A DNA stretch of 64,000 bases, taken from Klenkia brasiliensis. Its GTDB lineage: Bacteria; Actinomycetota; Actinomycetes; Mycobacteriales; Geodermatophilaceae. A program made the translations under genes and the position numbers. Positions within the stretch are counted from its first letter, which is position 1, and the number at the start of each line of letters is the position of its first letter. Location: assembly GCF_900100695.1 (NCBI RefSeq), contig NZ_FNCF01000005.1, positions 186,001-250,000 of the forward strand, given 5' to 3'. Shown here piece by piece: positions 53,321 through 64,000 of this stretch. The notes under the pieces are model-generated. The model was not told the origin of the DNA. It did no database searches and saw only the letters and a program-made list of their open reading frames with translations.

Positions 53321-54271
53321 GTGCCCGACACGCCCGTGCTCGACCTGACCGACGACGCCGACCTGCACGTCCTGGTGCCCTCCCGCGCGCTCGGCGAGCA
53401 CCTGCAGCAGCTGTCCCCGCGCATCCGCGCGCACCGGGTGGACCCCACCGACGGCCCGCCCACCGGGGACGCCGCTCGCGCGCAGGTCTGGGTCCCGGCC
53501 GGCGGCTCGGGCATCCCCGACGGCTTCCTGGACGGCCTGCCCGACCTGCGCCTGGTCCAGCTGATGAGCGCCGGGGCCGAGAAGTTCGCCGGCCGGCTCC
53601 CCGAGGGCGTGGTGCTCTGCAACGCCCGCGGCGCGCACACCCCCGCCACCGCCGAGTGGGTGGTCGCGGCGACGCTGGCCGCCCAGCGCGGGCTGCCGCA
53701 CTTCACCCGGGAGCAGGACGCCGGCCGCTGGTCCCCGCGCACCGACGCCTCGCTCGTCGGCGCGCGGGTGCTGGTCGTCGGCGCCGGCGACATCGGCCGC
53801 ACGGTGGGCGCGATGATGGCCGGCTTCGACGTCGACCTGACCTACGTCGCCCGCACCGCCCGCGACGGCGTCCGGTCCACCGCCGAGCTGCCCGACCTGC
53901 TGCCCGCCGCCGACGTCGTGGTGGTCATCGTCCCGGTCACCGAGGAGACCACCGGCCTGGTCGACGCCGCCTTCCTGGGTGCCATGAAGGACGGCGCGCT
54001 GCTGGTCAACGCCGCCCGCGGCGTCGTCGTGGACACCGACGCCCTGCTGGCCGAGCTCACCGCCGGCCGGCTGCGCGCGGCGCTGGACGTCACCGAGCCC
54101 GAGCCGCTGCCCGAGGGCCACCCGCTGTGGTCGGCGCCGGGTCTGCTGCTCACCCCGCACGTGGCCGGTGCCGTCCCCGACACCGGACGGCGGGCCACCG
54201 AGGCCGTCGCCGCCCAGCTGCGGCGGGTGCTGGAGGGCGCGCCGCTGGAGAACGTGGTCGACCGCTACTGA
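53321..54271 (+). CDS. D-isomer 2-hydroxyacid dehydrogenase
   Basis: 316 residues. NAD(P)-dependent oxidation or reduction of a 2-hydroxy/2-keto acid. The nucleotide fold 'LVVGAGDIGRTVGAMMAGFDVDLTYVARTARDGV' is central; 'LVNAARGVVVDTDAL' has the substrate Arg, 'ALDVTEPEPLPEGHPLW' the catalytic Glu and 'LLTPHVAG' the catalytic His. The acid specificity (glyoxylate, hydroxypyruvate, phosphoglycerate) cannot be told; it is too short for SerA with its C-terminal ACT domain. GTG at 53321 is a leaderless start. It overlaps the convergent PH gene end by seven bases. Confidence 0.9.
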   Translation: MPDTPVLDLTDDADLHVLVPSRALGEHLQQLSPRIRAHRVDPTDGPPTGDAARAQVWVPAGGSGIPDGFLDGLPDLRLVQLMSAGAEKFAGRLPEGVVLCNARGAHTPATAEWVVAATLAAQRGLPHFTREQDAGRWSPRTDASLVGARVLVVGAGDIGRTVGAMMAGFDVDLTYVARTARDGVRSTAELPDLLPAADVVVVIVPVTEETTGLVDAAFLGAMKDGALLVNAARGVVVDTDALLAELTAGRLRAALDVTEPEPLPEGHPLWSAPGLLLTPHVAGAVPDTGRRATEAVAAQLRRVLEGAPLENVVDRY

Positions 54272-54648
54272 ACCGGGGGCGCGGCCTCGGGGTCGGGGAT
54301 GCGGCCGCCGGACACCGCCGCCAGCCGGGACAGGTCGCGGGCCCGCACCACCGGCAGCCGGACCTCGGTGCCCGACGTGCGCACCAGCCACAGCGACTGG
54401 TCGTCGTCGACGCGGACGCCGGCCACCTCGGACCACGGCACCGTGCGGCCGGTCAGCAGGGTGCGCGGGGTGACGCCGTCGGGGCCGATGTCCAGGCCCA
54501 CCCGCAGCACCCAGGCGGCGACCAGCGCCGGCACCAGCAGCAGGGGCGTGCCCCACCACGCCGCGGTCGCGACCGGGAGCGTGCAGACCAGCAGCACCAG
54601 CACCGGCAGCAGGGCCACCCGGCTCATCCTCATGCGTGCGACAGCCAC
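54265..54648 (-). CDS. PH-domain membrane protein (Cfp6-like)
   Basis: 127 residues. Two hydrophobic segments (about 10-27 and 29-46) are followed by a bacterial PH domain with '[38 protein letters not shown]'. Mycobacterial Cfp6, encoded next to ilvB, has the same layout, from memory. Function is unknown; a membrane-associated scaffold is an inference. The GTG at 54648 is preferred: GACCAT (54656-54661, minus strand) lies seven bases upstream, as for the leaderless genes around. ATG codons at 54633 and 54627 are alternatives. Confidence 0.72.
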   Translation of the reverse strand: MAVARMRMSRVALLPVLVLLVCTLPVATAAWWGTPLLLVPALVAAWVLRVGLDIGPDGVTPRTLLTGRTVPWSEVAGVRVDDDQSLWLVRTSGTEVRLPVVRARDLSRLAAVSGGRIPDPEAAPPVQ

Positions 54649-54691
54649 GCAGCCGATGGTCCCAGAGGTGCCCGGGCATACCATCCCCGGC
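54649..54691. promoter_or_regulatory. Interlocked divergent leaderless promoters of the PH gene and ilvD
   Basis: GATGGT (54655-54660) and ACCATC (54680-54685) form a symmetric pair. Plus-strand TACCAT (54679-54684) is seven bases before the ilvD GTG; minus-strand GACCAT (54656-54661) is seven bases before the PH gene GTG. Each box occupies the -35 position of the other promoter (17-base spacing), so two polymerases could not bind together. Confidence 0.6.
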
Positions 54692-56389
54692 GTGACGACC
54701 GTGGACGAGAACCGCACCTCCACCATGAAGCCCCGGTCCTTCGAGGTGACCGACGGCATCACCCGCGCCCCGGCCCGCGCCATGCTGCGCGCGGTGGGCA
54801 TGGGTGACGACGACTGGGACAAGCCCCAGATCGGCGTGGCCTCGTCCTGGAACGAGATCACCCCCTGCAACCTCTCCCTCGACCGGCTGGCCAAGGCCGC
54901 CAAGGAGGGCGTGCACGCCGGCGGCGGCTACCCGCTGGAGTTCGGGACGATCTCGGTGTCCGACGGCATCTCCATGGGCCACGAGGGCATGCGCGCCTCG
55001 CTGGTCTCCCGCGAGGTCATCGCCGACTCCGTCGAGACGGTCATGTTCGCCGAGCGGCTGGACGGCTCGGTGCTGCTGGCCGGCTGCGACAAGTCGCTGC
55101 CCGGCATGCTCATGGCCGCCGCCCGCCTCGACCTCGCCGCGGTCTTCCTCTACTCCGGCTCCACGCTGCCGGGGAAGCTCGGCGACAAGGACCTGACCCT
55201 CATCGACGTCTTCGAGGGCGTCGGCGCGTGCGCCGCGGGCAAGATCAGCCGCGACGAGCTGACCGCCATCGAGAAGGCGGCGTGCCCGGGCATGGGCAGC
55301 TGCGGTGGCATGTACACCGCCAACACCATGGCCAGCGTGGCCGAGGCGCTGGGCATGAGCCTGCCCGGCAGCGCCGCCCCGCCGGCACCGGACAACCGCC
55401 GCGACGACTACGCCCGCCGCTCGGGCGAGGCCGTCGTCGAGCTGCTGCGCCGCGGCATCACGGCCCGCCAGATCATGACCAAGGAGGCGTTCGAGAACGC
55501 CATCACCGTGGTCATGGCGCTGGGCGGCTCCACCAACGCGGTGCTGCACCTGATGGCCATCGCGCACGAGGCCGGCGTGGACCTCACCCTCGACGACTTC
55601 AACCGGATCGGCGACCGCACGCCGCACCTGGCCGACGTCAAGCCCTTCGGCCGGTTCGTGATGACCGACGTCGACCGCATCGGCGGTGTCCCCGTCGTCC
55701 TCAAGGCCCTGCTGGACGCCGGCCTGCTGCACGGCGACTGCCTGACCGTCACCGGCGCGACCATGGCCGAGAACCTCGAGCACATCTCCCCGCCCGACCC
55801 CGACGGCGCGATCATCCGGGCGATGGACGACCCCATCCACCGCACCGGTGGGCTGACGATCCTGCGCGGCTCGCTGTCGCCCGACGGCGCCGTGGTCAAG
55901 AGCGCCGGCTTCGACGCCGAGGTCTTCGACGGCACCGCCCGCGTCTTCGACGGCGAGGCCGGGGCCATGGAGGCGGTCACCGAGGGCACGCTCAAGGCCG
56001 GCGACGTCGTCGTCATCCGCTACGAGGGCCCGCGCGGCGGCCCCGGCATGCGCGAGATGCTCGCCGTCACCGGTGCCATCAAGGGCGCCGGGCTGGGCAA
56101 GGACGTCCTGCTGCTCACCGACGGCCGGTTCTCCGGCGGGACGACGGGCCTGTGCGTGGGGCACATCGCCCCCGAGGCCACCGACGGCGGGCCCATCGCC
56201 CTCGTCCGCGACGGCGACCGCATCGTGCTGGACCTGCGCACCCGCACCCTGGACCTGCACGTCGACGCCGACGAGCTGGCCCGCCGCCGGGAGGGCTGGG
56301 CACCCCCGGCGCCGCGCTACACCCGCGGGGTGCTCGGCAAGTACGCCAAGCTCGTCGGCTCGGCCGCCCAGGGCGCCATCTGCGGCTGA
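54692..56389 (+). CDS. ilvD: Dihydroxy-acid dehydratase
   Basis: 565 residues. IlvD dehydrates 2,3-dihydroxy acids to the 2-keto acids of valine and isoleucine, using an iron-sulfur cluster. The conserved cluster cysteines are in '[14 protein letters not shown]', '[15 protein letters not shown]' and '[14 protein letters not shown]'; the C-terminal half has '[22 protein letters not shown]'. Length matches the family. GTG at 54692 is chosen for its leaderless -10 box; there is no ribosome-binding site. Close to ilvBNC but separated by a GGDEF-EAL gene and terminators, so it is regulated on its own. Confidence 0.95.
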   Translation: MTTVDENRTSTMKPRSFEVTDGITRAPARAMLRAVGMGDDDWDKPQIGVASSWNEITPCNLSLDRLAKAAKEGVHAGGGYPLEFGTISVSDGISMGHEGMRASLVSREVIADSVETVMFAERLDGSVLLAGCDKSLPGMLMAAARLDLAAVFLYSGSTLPGKLGDKDLTLIDVFEGVGACAAGKISRDELTAIEKAACPGMGSCGGMYTANTMASVAEALGMSLPGSAAPPAPDNRRDDYARRSGEAVVELLRRGITARQIMTKEAFENAITVVMALGGSTNAVLHLMAIAHEAGVDLTLDDFNRIGDRTPHLADVKPFGRFVMTDVDRIGGVPVVLKALLDAGLLHGDCLTVTGATMAENLEHISPPDPDGAIIRAMDDPIHRTGGLTILRGSLSPDGAVVKSAGFDAEVFDGTARVFDGEAGAMEAVTEGTLKAGDVVVIRYEGPRGGPGMREMLAVTGAIKGAGLGKDVLLLTDGRFSGGTTGLCVGHIAPEATDGGPIALVRDGDRIVLDLRTRTLDLHVDADELARRREGWAPPAPRYTRGVLGKYAKLVGSAAQGAICG

Positions 56390-56412
56390 GCCGCCCCCTT
56401 GGGGTGATCCGC

Positions 56413-56443
56413 GTCCCGGCCGGCTCCTGCAGCCGGCCGGGAC
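56413..56443 (+). terminator. Terminator after ilvD
   Basis: A perfect 13-bp hairpin (56413-56425 with 56431-56443, five-base loop) begins 23 bases past the ilvD stop. No U-run. Confidence 0.75.
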
Positions 56444-56459
56444 TGCCGACCTCGCTGAG

Positions 56460-59114
56460 GTGGAACGCACCCGGCACCGGAGCCCCCTCGTGGGCCTGCT
56501 GTGCCTCGCGCTGCTCGGTGCCACCTGGCTGCTGCCGGCCGGCGCCCACCGGCTGGCCGCCGACGGGGTGGTGGTCCTCGCCGCGCTGAGCACGGCCGCC
56601 GTCCTCGCCCGGGCCGGCCGCGCCGTGCCCGACCGCGGCTGGGCGCTGGTCGCCCGGGCCCTCGTGGTCGGCGTCGTCGCCGCCGGTGCCGCGGAGCTGG
56701 TCGGGCCCGCCCCGGGCGCGGTCGACCCGCTGCGCACCGCCTCCTCCGTCCTGCCGCACCTCATCGGCGCGGTCGCCGTCCTGGTCCTGCTCGGCCGCGC
56801 CCGGCTGCGCGCCGGCGGCACCCGGTTGCTGGTGGAGAGCGCGCTGTTCTGGACCGCGGCGTTCGTGCTGGCCCAGCTCCTCGTCGTCGGGCCCGTCCTG
56901 CGCCGGCTGCCGCTCGACGCCGCCGCCCGTGCCGGGCTGGAGGCCAGCTGCCTGGCCGCCACGGTGCTGCTGGCCGCCGGCCTCACCTTCCTCACCGCGG
57001 CGGGCCCGGCCCGCCGCACCACCGCGGGCACCGCCCTGGCCGGGCTGGCCGCGGTCACCGTCGCCGACTGCCTGGGCGTGCTGGGCTCCACCGGCGCGTT
57101 CGGGATGCTCGGCCTGGCCGCCCGGGCGCTGTTCGTGGGCGGTCTGGTGCTGCTCGCGCTGGCCGCCGCGCTCGACCCCGGCGCCGCGGCCGACGGACGC
57201 CCGGCCGACGGGCGCCTGGTCACCGGCATCACCCTGGCCGGGCAGCTCCTGCCGCACGCGGTCATGGTGCTGGCCGCCGTCCTGGTGCTCGCCTCCGCGC
57301 TGTTCGTGGCCACACCCACCCCGGCCGCGCTGGTCGCCGTCGCGGTCGGCCTCGCGCTGACCGGTGTGCACCGCGTCGTCGTGGTCGGCGACGAGGTGCG
57401 CTACGCCGGGGGGCTGGCCCGCAGCGAGGCCTGGTTCCGCAACCTGGTCCGCTCCAGCAGCGACGCCGTGCTCGTCCTGGACGCCGACCGGGTCATCACC
57501 TGGGCCGCGCCCGCGCTGGCCGACCCGGCCGACGCCGCCGGCCGCCCGCTGGTGGGCTCCCCGGTCACCGACCGCGTGCACCCCCAGGACGTCGAGACCG
57601 TGCGGGCCTGGCTGGGCGGCGAGGGGGACGGCGCCGCGCTGGCCGGTCTGTGCAGCTTCCGGCTGCCCGCCGCCGACGGCAGCTGGCAGGTGTGGGAGGC
57701 CGGTGTCACCGACCTGCGCGCCGACGCCGCCGTGGGCGCGCTCGTGCTGCAGTGCCGCGACGTCACCGTCCGGCTGCACGCCGAGGACGAGCTGCGCTCG
57801 CTGGCCTTCACCGACCCGGTCACCGGCCTGCCCAACCGTGCCGCGCACGTCATCGCCCTCGCCGAGGAGCTGGCCGCGGCCGGCCCCGGCGCCGAGGTCA
57901 GCCTGCTGCTGTTCGAGATCGAGGGCCTGGGCGACGCGCGGGAGAACGTCGGCCGGGACGTCGTCGACGTCGCGGTGGTCGAGGTCGGGCGGCGGCTGCG
58001 GGCCACCGTGCGGGCCGACGACCTGGTCGCCCGGGTCGGTCCCGAGGTGTTCGCGGTGCTGGCCCACGGCACCGGCGACGAGCCCGACCGGGTGGCCGCC
58101 CGCTGCCTGTCGGTGGTCGAGCAGCCCGTGGTCACCCAGCTGGGCCTGGTCGACCTGACCGCCGCCGTCGGCCTGGTGCCGCTGGAGGCCGGGCTGGGCG
58201 CGGAGACCGTGCTGGACCGGGCCGAGCTGGCCGTGCGCTGCGCCCGGCAGGCCGGGCCGGGGTCCGTGCGGCGCTGGGAGGTGTCGCTGGGCGCCGCCCG
58301 CGACCGCCGCGAGCGGCTGCGCGAGGACCTGGTGGGCGCCCGCGCCCGCGGCGAGCTGGCCATCGCGTGGCAGCCGATCGTGTCGCTGGCCGAGCAGCGG
58401 GTCACCGGGGTCGAGGCGCTCGCGCGCTGGGTGCACCCGGTGTTCGGGGAGCTGGAGCCCGAGGAGTTCATCCCGATCGCCGAGCGCGCCGGGCTGGTGG
58501 GGGACCTGCAGCGCTGGGTGCTGCACGAGGCCATGACCCAGGCCGCCGCGCTGCCCGAGCACGACCAGCCGCTGCGGCTGGGCGTCAACGTCTCCCCGGT
58601 GCACCTGGCCAGCGGGACCGTCGTCGGCGACGTCGCGGCCGCGCTGGCGGCCACCGGGTTCCCCGCGCAGCGCCTCGTCGTGGAGGTCACCGGCTCCACC
58701 GGTCTGGTCGACAGCCCGTCGCTGGCCGCCGACTTCGCCGCGCTGCGGTTGATGGGGGTGCACCTGGCGCTGGACGACTTCGGCGCCGGTGCCTCCTCGC
58801 TGGAGCACCTGACCCGCTGGGCGGTCGACGTGGTCAAGCTCGACCGCGCGTTCCTCGCCCGGGTGGACAAGGACGCCCGACCCCGTGCGCTGTGCGCCTC
58901 GGTCGTCGGCATCGGCAGCGCGCTGGGCATCGACGTCGTCGCCGAGGGCGTGGAGACCCCCAGCCAGCTCACCGTCCTGCGGGCGCTGGGCTGCGGTTTC
59001 GCGCAGGGCTTCCTGCTGTCCCGCCCGCTGACCCTGCCCGCCCTGGTGGCCCGGCTGGACGCCGGCGCCGGGCACCTGTGGCCCGGCCAGGTCGGCCGGG
59101 TCGGCGCCGGCTGA
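56460..59114 (+). CDS. Membrane PAS-GGDEF-EAL protein with degenerate GGDEF
   Basis: 884 residues. Eight or so membrane helices fill residues 1-310, then a PAS-like domain (about 327-440, 'RNLVRSSSDAVLVLDADRVITW'), a GGDEF domain (from 449) and an EAL domain (about 620-870). The GGDEF motif is replaced by 'RVGPEVFAVLAHG' (about 524), so diguanylate cyclase activity is unlikely. The EAL domain keeps 'GVEALARW', 'GVNVSP', 'LALDDFGAG', 'VVKLDRAFL', 'VVAEGVET' and 'GFAQGFLLSRPL', so c-di-GMP phosphodiesterase activity is plausible, although the usual ExTE Glu is changed to 'EVTGS'. GTG at 56460 has no strong ribosome-binding site. It lies between ilvD and ilvBNC; any link is unproven. Confidence 0.85.
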   Translation: MERTRHRSPLVGLLCLALLGATWLLPAGAHRLAADGVVVLAALSTAAVLARAGRAVPDRGWALVARALVVGVVAAGAAELVGPAPGAVDPLRTASSVLPHLIGAVAVLVLLGRARLRAGGTRLLVESALFWTAAFVLAQLLVVGPVLRRLPLDAAARAGLEASCLAATVLLAAGLTFLTAAGPARRTTAGTALAGLAAVTVADCLGVLGSTGAFGMLGLAARALFVGGLVLLALAAALDPGAAADGRPADGRLVTGITLAGQLLPHAVMVLAAVLVLASALFVATPTPAALVAVAVGLALTGVHRVVVVGDEVRYAGGLARSEAWFRNLVRSSSDAVLVLDADRVITWAAPALADPADAAGRPLVGSPVTDRVHPQDVETVRAWLGGEGDGAALAGLCSFRLPAADGSWQVWEAGVTDLRADAAVGALVLQCRDVTVRLHAEDELRSLAFTDPVTGLPNRAAHVIALAEELAAAGPGAEVSLLLFEIEGLGDARENVGRDVVDVAVVEVGRRLRATVRADDLVARVGPEVFAVLAHGTGDEPDRVAARCLSVVEQPVVTQLGLVDLTAAVGLVPLEAGLGAETVLDRAELAVRCARQAGPGSVRRWEVSLGAARDRRERLREDLVGARARGELAIAWQPIVSLAEQRVTGVEALARWVHPVFGELEPEEFIPIAERAGLVGDLQRWVLHEAMTQAAALPEHDQPLRLGVNVSPVHLASGTVVGDVAAALAATGFPAQRLVVEVTGSTGLVDSPSLAADFAALRLMGVHLALDDFGAGASSLEHLTRWAVDVVKLDRAFLARVDKDARPRALCASVVGIGSALGIDVVAEGVETPSQLTVLRALGCGFAQGFLLSRPLTLPALVARLDAGAGHLWPGQVGRVGAG

Positions 59115-59136
59115 TCCGACCGTCCCACGGAGCGGT

Positions 59137-59167
59137 CCACCTCGTCCCAGTGGATGGGACGAGGTGG
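59137..59167. promoter_or_regulatory. Perfect 13-bp inverted repeat at the ilv promoter
   Basis: CCACCTCGTCCCA (59137-59149) and its exact complement (59155-59167) enclose five bases. It follows the EAL gene by 22 bases and touches the -35 hexamer of the ilv leader promoter. It may be a terminator, an operator, or both. Confidence 0.65.
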
Positions 59168-59197
59168 TTGACGCGGGTGCGTCCCCGGGCGCACAGT
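59168..59197 (+). promoter_or_regulatory. Promoter of the ilvBNC leader
   Basis: TTGACG (59168-59173) and CACAGT (59192-59197) are separated by 18 bases. The start would be at 59204, exactly the GTG of the leader peptide, so the leader mRNA is predicted leaderless. Confidence 0.6.
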
Positions 59198-59203
59198 GAC
59201 GGC

Positions 59204-59239
59204 GTGCTGCGCTCTGCCCTCCTCGTAGTCATCGACTAG
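59204..59239 (+). CDS. ilvBNC leader peptide
   Basis: An 11-residue frame, MLRSALLVVID, with five of its codons for Leu, Val or Ile in a row (LLVVI) just before the stop. Ribosome stalling at these codons when branched-chain amino acids are short is the classical sensor of ilv attenuation. An in-frame GTG at 59177 would give 20 residues, but the promoter spacing fits 59204. The stop overlaps the first base of the following hairpin. Confidence 0.75.
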   Translation: MLRSALLVVID

Positions 59240-59300
59240 CGCGACGGTCACCCGACCGTCGCGCCCACCCCTCCGTGCCTGCCGGCACGAGGGGTTTTTT
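59239..59300 (+). terminator. ilv attenuator: hairpin plus terminator with U-run
   Basis: Directly after the leader stop is an 11-bp perfect hairpin (59239-59249 with 59254-59264). Then CCCCTCCGTGCC (59268-59279) pairs with GGCACGAGGGG (59284-59294, one bulge) and is followed by six T (59295-59300). This is the only U-run terminator seen in the window, as expected of an attenuator. An alternative fold joining the two hairpins should form when the ribosome stalls. Confidence 0.8.
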
Positions 59301-59365
59301 GTTGCCACGGGACCCGAGCAGGATCCGCCGCACGCCCGCCCACGCCTTCCAGGGAGACCCCCCAG

Positions 59366-62855
<3,490 letters not shown>

Positions 62856-62888
62856 GCGCCGGGTCGGGCCCAGCGGTCTCGACCCCCT

Positions 62889-62934
62889 GACGCACGACGG
62901 CCCCGCACCGCCCGGTGCGGGGCCGTCGTGCGTC
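62889..62934. terminator. Bidirectional terminator after ilvC
   Basis: A perfect 20-bp stem (62889-62908 with 62915-62934) with a six-base loop between the convergent ilvC and membrane protein genes. It ends five bases before the latter's stop. Confidence 0.85.
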
Positions 62935-62939
62935 CTGGC

Positions 62940-63332
62940 TCAGGCGGCCCAGGCACGCACCTCGGGCTTGCGGGTGAGCACCACGACCCCGACCGCCAGG
63001 CCCAGCAGCAGCACCGACAGGACGTCGAGGGTGCCGGCCACGGTGATCGCCAGCACCAGGTTCACCAGCCACACGACGACCAGCGCGACCCCGGCGAGCG
63101 CCAGCAGGCGGACGTCGACGCCGCGGTACAGGCGCACCGAGCCCAGGACGGTGGCCGCGGACAGCACCAGGTACAGCCCGCCGACGACGAAGCCCACCAG
63201 GCTGCCGGCGGCGAGCCCCAGGCTGAGGCCGTTGAGGCCGGGCAGCAGGCAGAACACCGCCTGCAGCGCGGCGATGGCCACCGCCGCGACCGCGGTGGGC
63301 GGTGGGCGGTGGCCGGCTGCGGGTCCGGTCAC
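62940..63332 (-). CDS. Small four-helix membrane protein
   Basis: 130 residues, four hydrophobic segments ('AVAAVAIAALQAVFCLLPGL', 'LGLAAGSLVGFVVGGLYLV', 'LLALAGVALVVVWLVNLVLA', 'VLSVLLLGLAVGVVVL'). No family recognised. The GTG at 63332 is ten bases after the stop of the upstream membrane protein gene; the frame remains open further upstream but there overlaps that gene, so 63332 is preferred. It is probably co-transcribed with the following partial gene (upstream on the minus strand). Starting codon and function are uncertain. Confidence 0.6.
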   Translation of the reverse strand: MTGPAAGHRPPPTAVAAVAIAALQAVFCLLPGLNGLSLGLAAGSLVGFVVGGLYLVLSAATVLGSVRLYRGVDVRLLALAGVALVVVWLVNLVLAITVAGTLDVLSVLLLGLAVGVVVLTRKPEVRAWAA

Positions 63333-63342
63333 GGTGCCGGGC

Positions 63343-64000
63343 TCAGCGACCGCGGCGCGCGCGGTGCGCGGCGAAGAACTGCGCCGAGGCCGGGATGCAC
63401 AGCAGCACCACGATGGCCACCGCCGCGGCGAAGAAGAGCAGGCTGACCACGACGTCGCCGCCGCTGGTCGAGCCGAACCCGTCGCCCAGGCTGGACAGGT
63501 TGCCGACCAGGCCGATGCCGGTGACCACGATGGAGATCGACCCGGCCACGACCAGCAGCACCCGGCTGCGCCCGGTGAGCGCCCAGACCGAGCCCCAGAT
63601 GGTGAGCACGGTCCAGGACAGCACCAGCAGGCCGACCACCACGAGCACGCCGGTGATCGCGCCGGCCGCACCGCCCACGACGGAGCCGAGACCGGGGATC
63701 TCGTCGTCGAGGCCGCCCGCGCCGGCCCCGGCGCCGGCGACGACCGCGCCGCCGATGAGCAGGCCGAAGGAGAACAGCACGCCGATCGCGCCGAAGATGA
63801 ACCCGAACACCGCCGAGGTGATCACCGCGCCCGGCTTCGACGGCGCCGCGGGGGCGTAGCCGTAGCCCTGCCCGTAGCCCTGGCCGTAGCCCTGCCCGTA
63901 GGGCTGCGCGTAGCCCTGGCCGTAGCCCTGGCCGTAGGGCTGCGCCGCGTACCCCTGCTGGCCGTACTGCGGGGTGCCGTAGGGCTGCTGCTGGTCGTGG
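63343..64000 (-). CDS. Membrane protein with GQGY-repeat N-terminus (5' end outside the window)
   Basis: At least 218 residues, N-terminus missing. The visible start is a low-complexity Gln/Gly/Tyr/Pro region ('[20 protein letters not shown]' type), then four hydrophobic segments with an acidic '[12 protein letters not shown]' loop between them and a basic C-terminus 'AHRARRGR'. The layout (disordered Tyr/Gln/Gly N-tail, small membrane domain) is shared by DUF4190/DUF4064-like actinobacterial proteins; I cannot name the family. GQGY tandem repeats can drive condensation, but that is speculation. The downstream gene follows after ten bases, probably in the same operon. Confidence 0.7.
   Translation of the reverse strand, partial: HDQQQPYGTPQYGQQGYAAQPYGQGYGQGYAQPYGQGYGQGYGQGYGYAPAAPSKPGAVITSAVFGFIFGAIGVLFSFGLLIGGAVVAGAGAGAGGLDDEIPGLGSVVGGAAGAITGVLVVVGLLVLSWTVLTIWGSVWALTGRSRVLLVVAGSISIVVTGIGLVGNLSSLGDGFGSTSGGDVVVSLLFFAAAVAIVVLLCIPASAQFFAAHRARRGR

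Noticed and set aside
59204-59300. T-box or other riboswitch controlling ilvBNC
   Set aside because: There is no room for a T-box stem I or antiterminator sequence; the short Leu/Val/Ile frame with a following terminator is a simpler explanation.
63856-63950. Possible CRISPR-like or satellite tandem repeat
   Set aside because: The short units are in frame, code GQGY/QPYG repeats of a membrane protein, and have no spacers.

Overview
The window is very GC-rich (I estimate above 70 percent) with dense coding, many GTG starts, 4-nt start/stop overlaps and several leaderless-type promoters. Gene content and order point to a high-GC actinobacterium; the mixture (class F sortase beside a DUF4397 protein, GlgE glucan cluster, CstA, crotonyl-CoA carboxylase/reductase) suggests Geodermatophilaceae or a close relative, which is an inference I could not test by search. 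From memory, the right half keeps the gene neighbourhood of the mycobacterial ilvC-to-etfBA region (ilvBNC, a Cfp6-like PH protein, an LppZ-like lipoprotein, gatCAB, an ACT protein, ligA, a MetE-like protein, mnmA, a cysteine desulfurase, etfBA).

Layout. 1-4.4 kb: cell-surface genes on the minus strand (sortase fragment, DUF4397 surface protein, polytopic membrane protein, DivIVA-like coiled-coil protein). 4.5-11.1 kb: acyl-CoA metabolism (ccr, methylmalonyl-CoA epimerase, an alpha/beta hydrolase, thiolase, meaB), consistent with an ethylmalonyl-CoA/propionyl-CoA route, then a phytoene-desaturase-like oxidoreductase. 11.2-14.5 kb: NlpC/P60 hydrolase, thioredoxin-TPR protein, zinc metallopeptidase lipoprotein. 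14.6-31 kb: alpha-glucan and trehalose metabolism: glgE-treS-mak-glgB on the minus strand, glgP divergent, an FHA protein, cstA with its small YbdD-type partner, and glgX. 31-35.7 kb: ABC ATPase, enoyl-CoA hydratase, Cds1-like PLP enzyme, etfBA. 35.8-41 kb: ATP-dependent DNA ligase, MFS transporter, cysteine desulfurase, mnmA in an overlapping chain. 41-51.9 kb: wall-anchored 5'-nucleotidase, MetE-like protein, ligA, ACT protein, gatCA, small membrane protein, gatB, GNAT. 52-63 kb: LppZ-like lipoprotein, 2-hydroxyacid dehydrogenase, PH protein, ilvD, a PAS-GGDEF-EAL protein and ilvBNC preceded by a complete attenuation leader. The window ends in two small membrane protein genes.

How the genes work together. 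Ccr reductively carboxylates crotonyl-CoA, epimerase and MeaB serve the methylmalonyl-CoA mutase step, and thiolase, enoyl-CoA hydratase and EtfBA feed or drain the same acyl-CoA pool; ccr and etfB share a near-identical inverted-repeat operator candidate. TreS, Mak, GlgE and GlgB convert trehalose through maltose and maltose-1-phosphate to branched alpha-glucan, which GlgP and GlgX degrade. IlvD, IlvB, IlvN and IlvC supply branched-chain amino acids, with ilvBNC apparently controlled by a short Leu/Val/Ile leader peptide.

I did not find a clearly new multi-gene system, CRISPR array, prophage, insertion sequence, rRNA or tRNA. The least explained signals are non-coding: two families of dispersed intergenic palindromes (two copies each), a shared operator for fatty-acid genes, interlocked divergent leaderless promoters between a PH-domain gene and ilvD, and a perfect 13-bp hairpin placed directly on the -35 of the ilv leader promoter.
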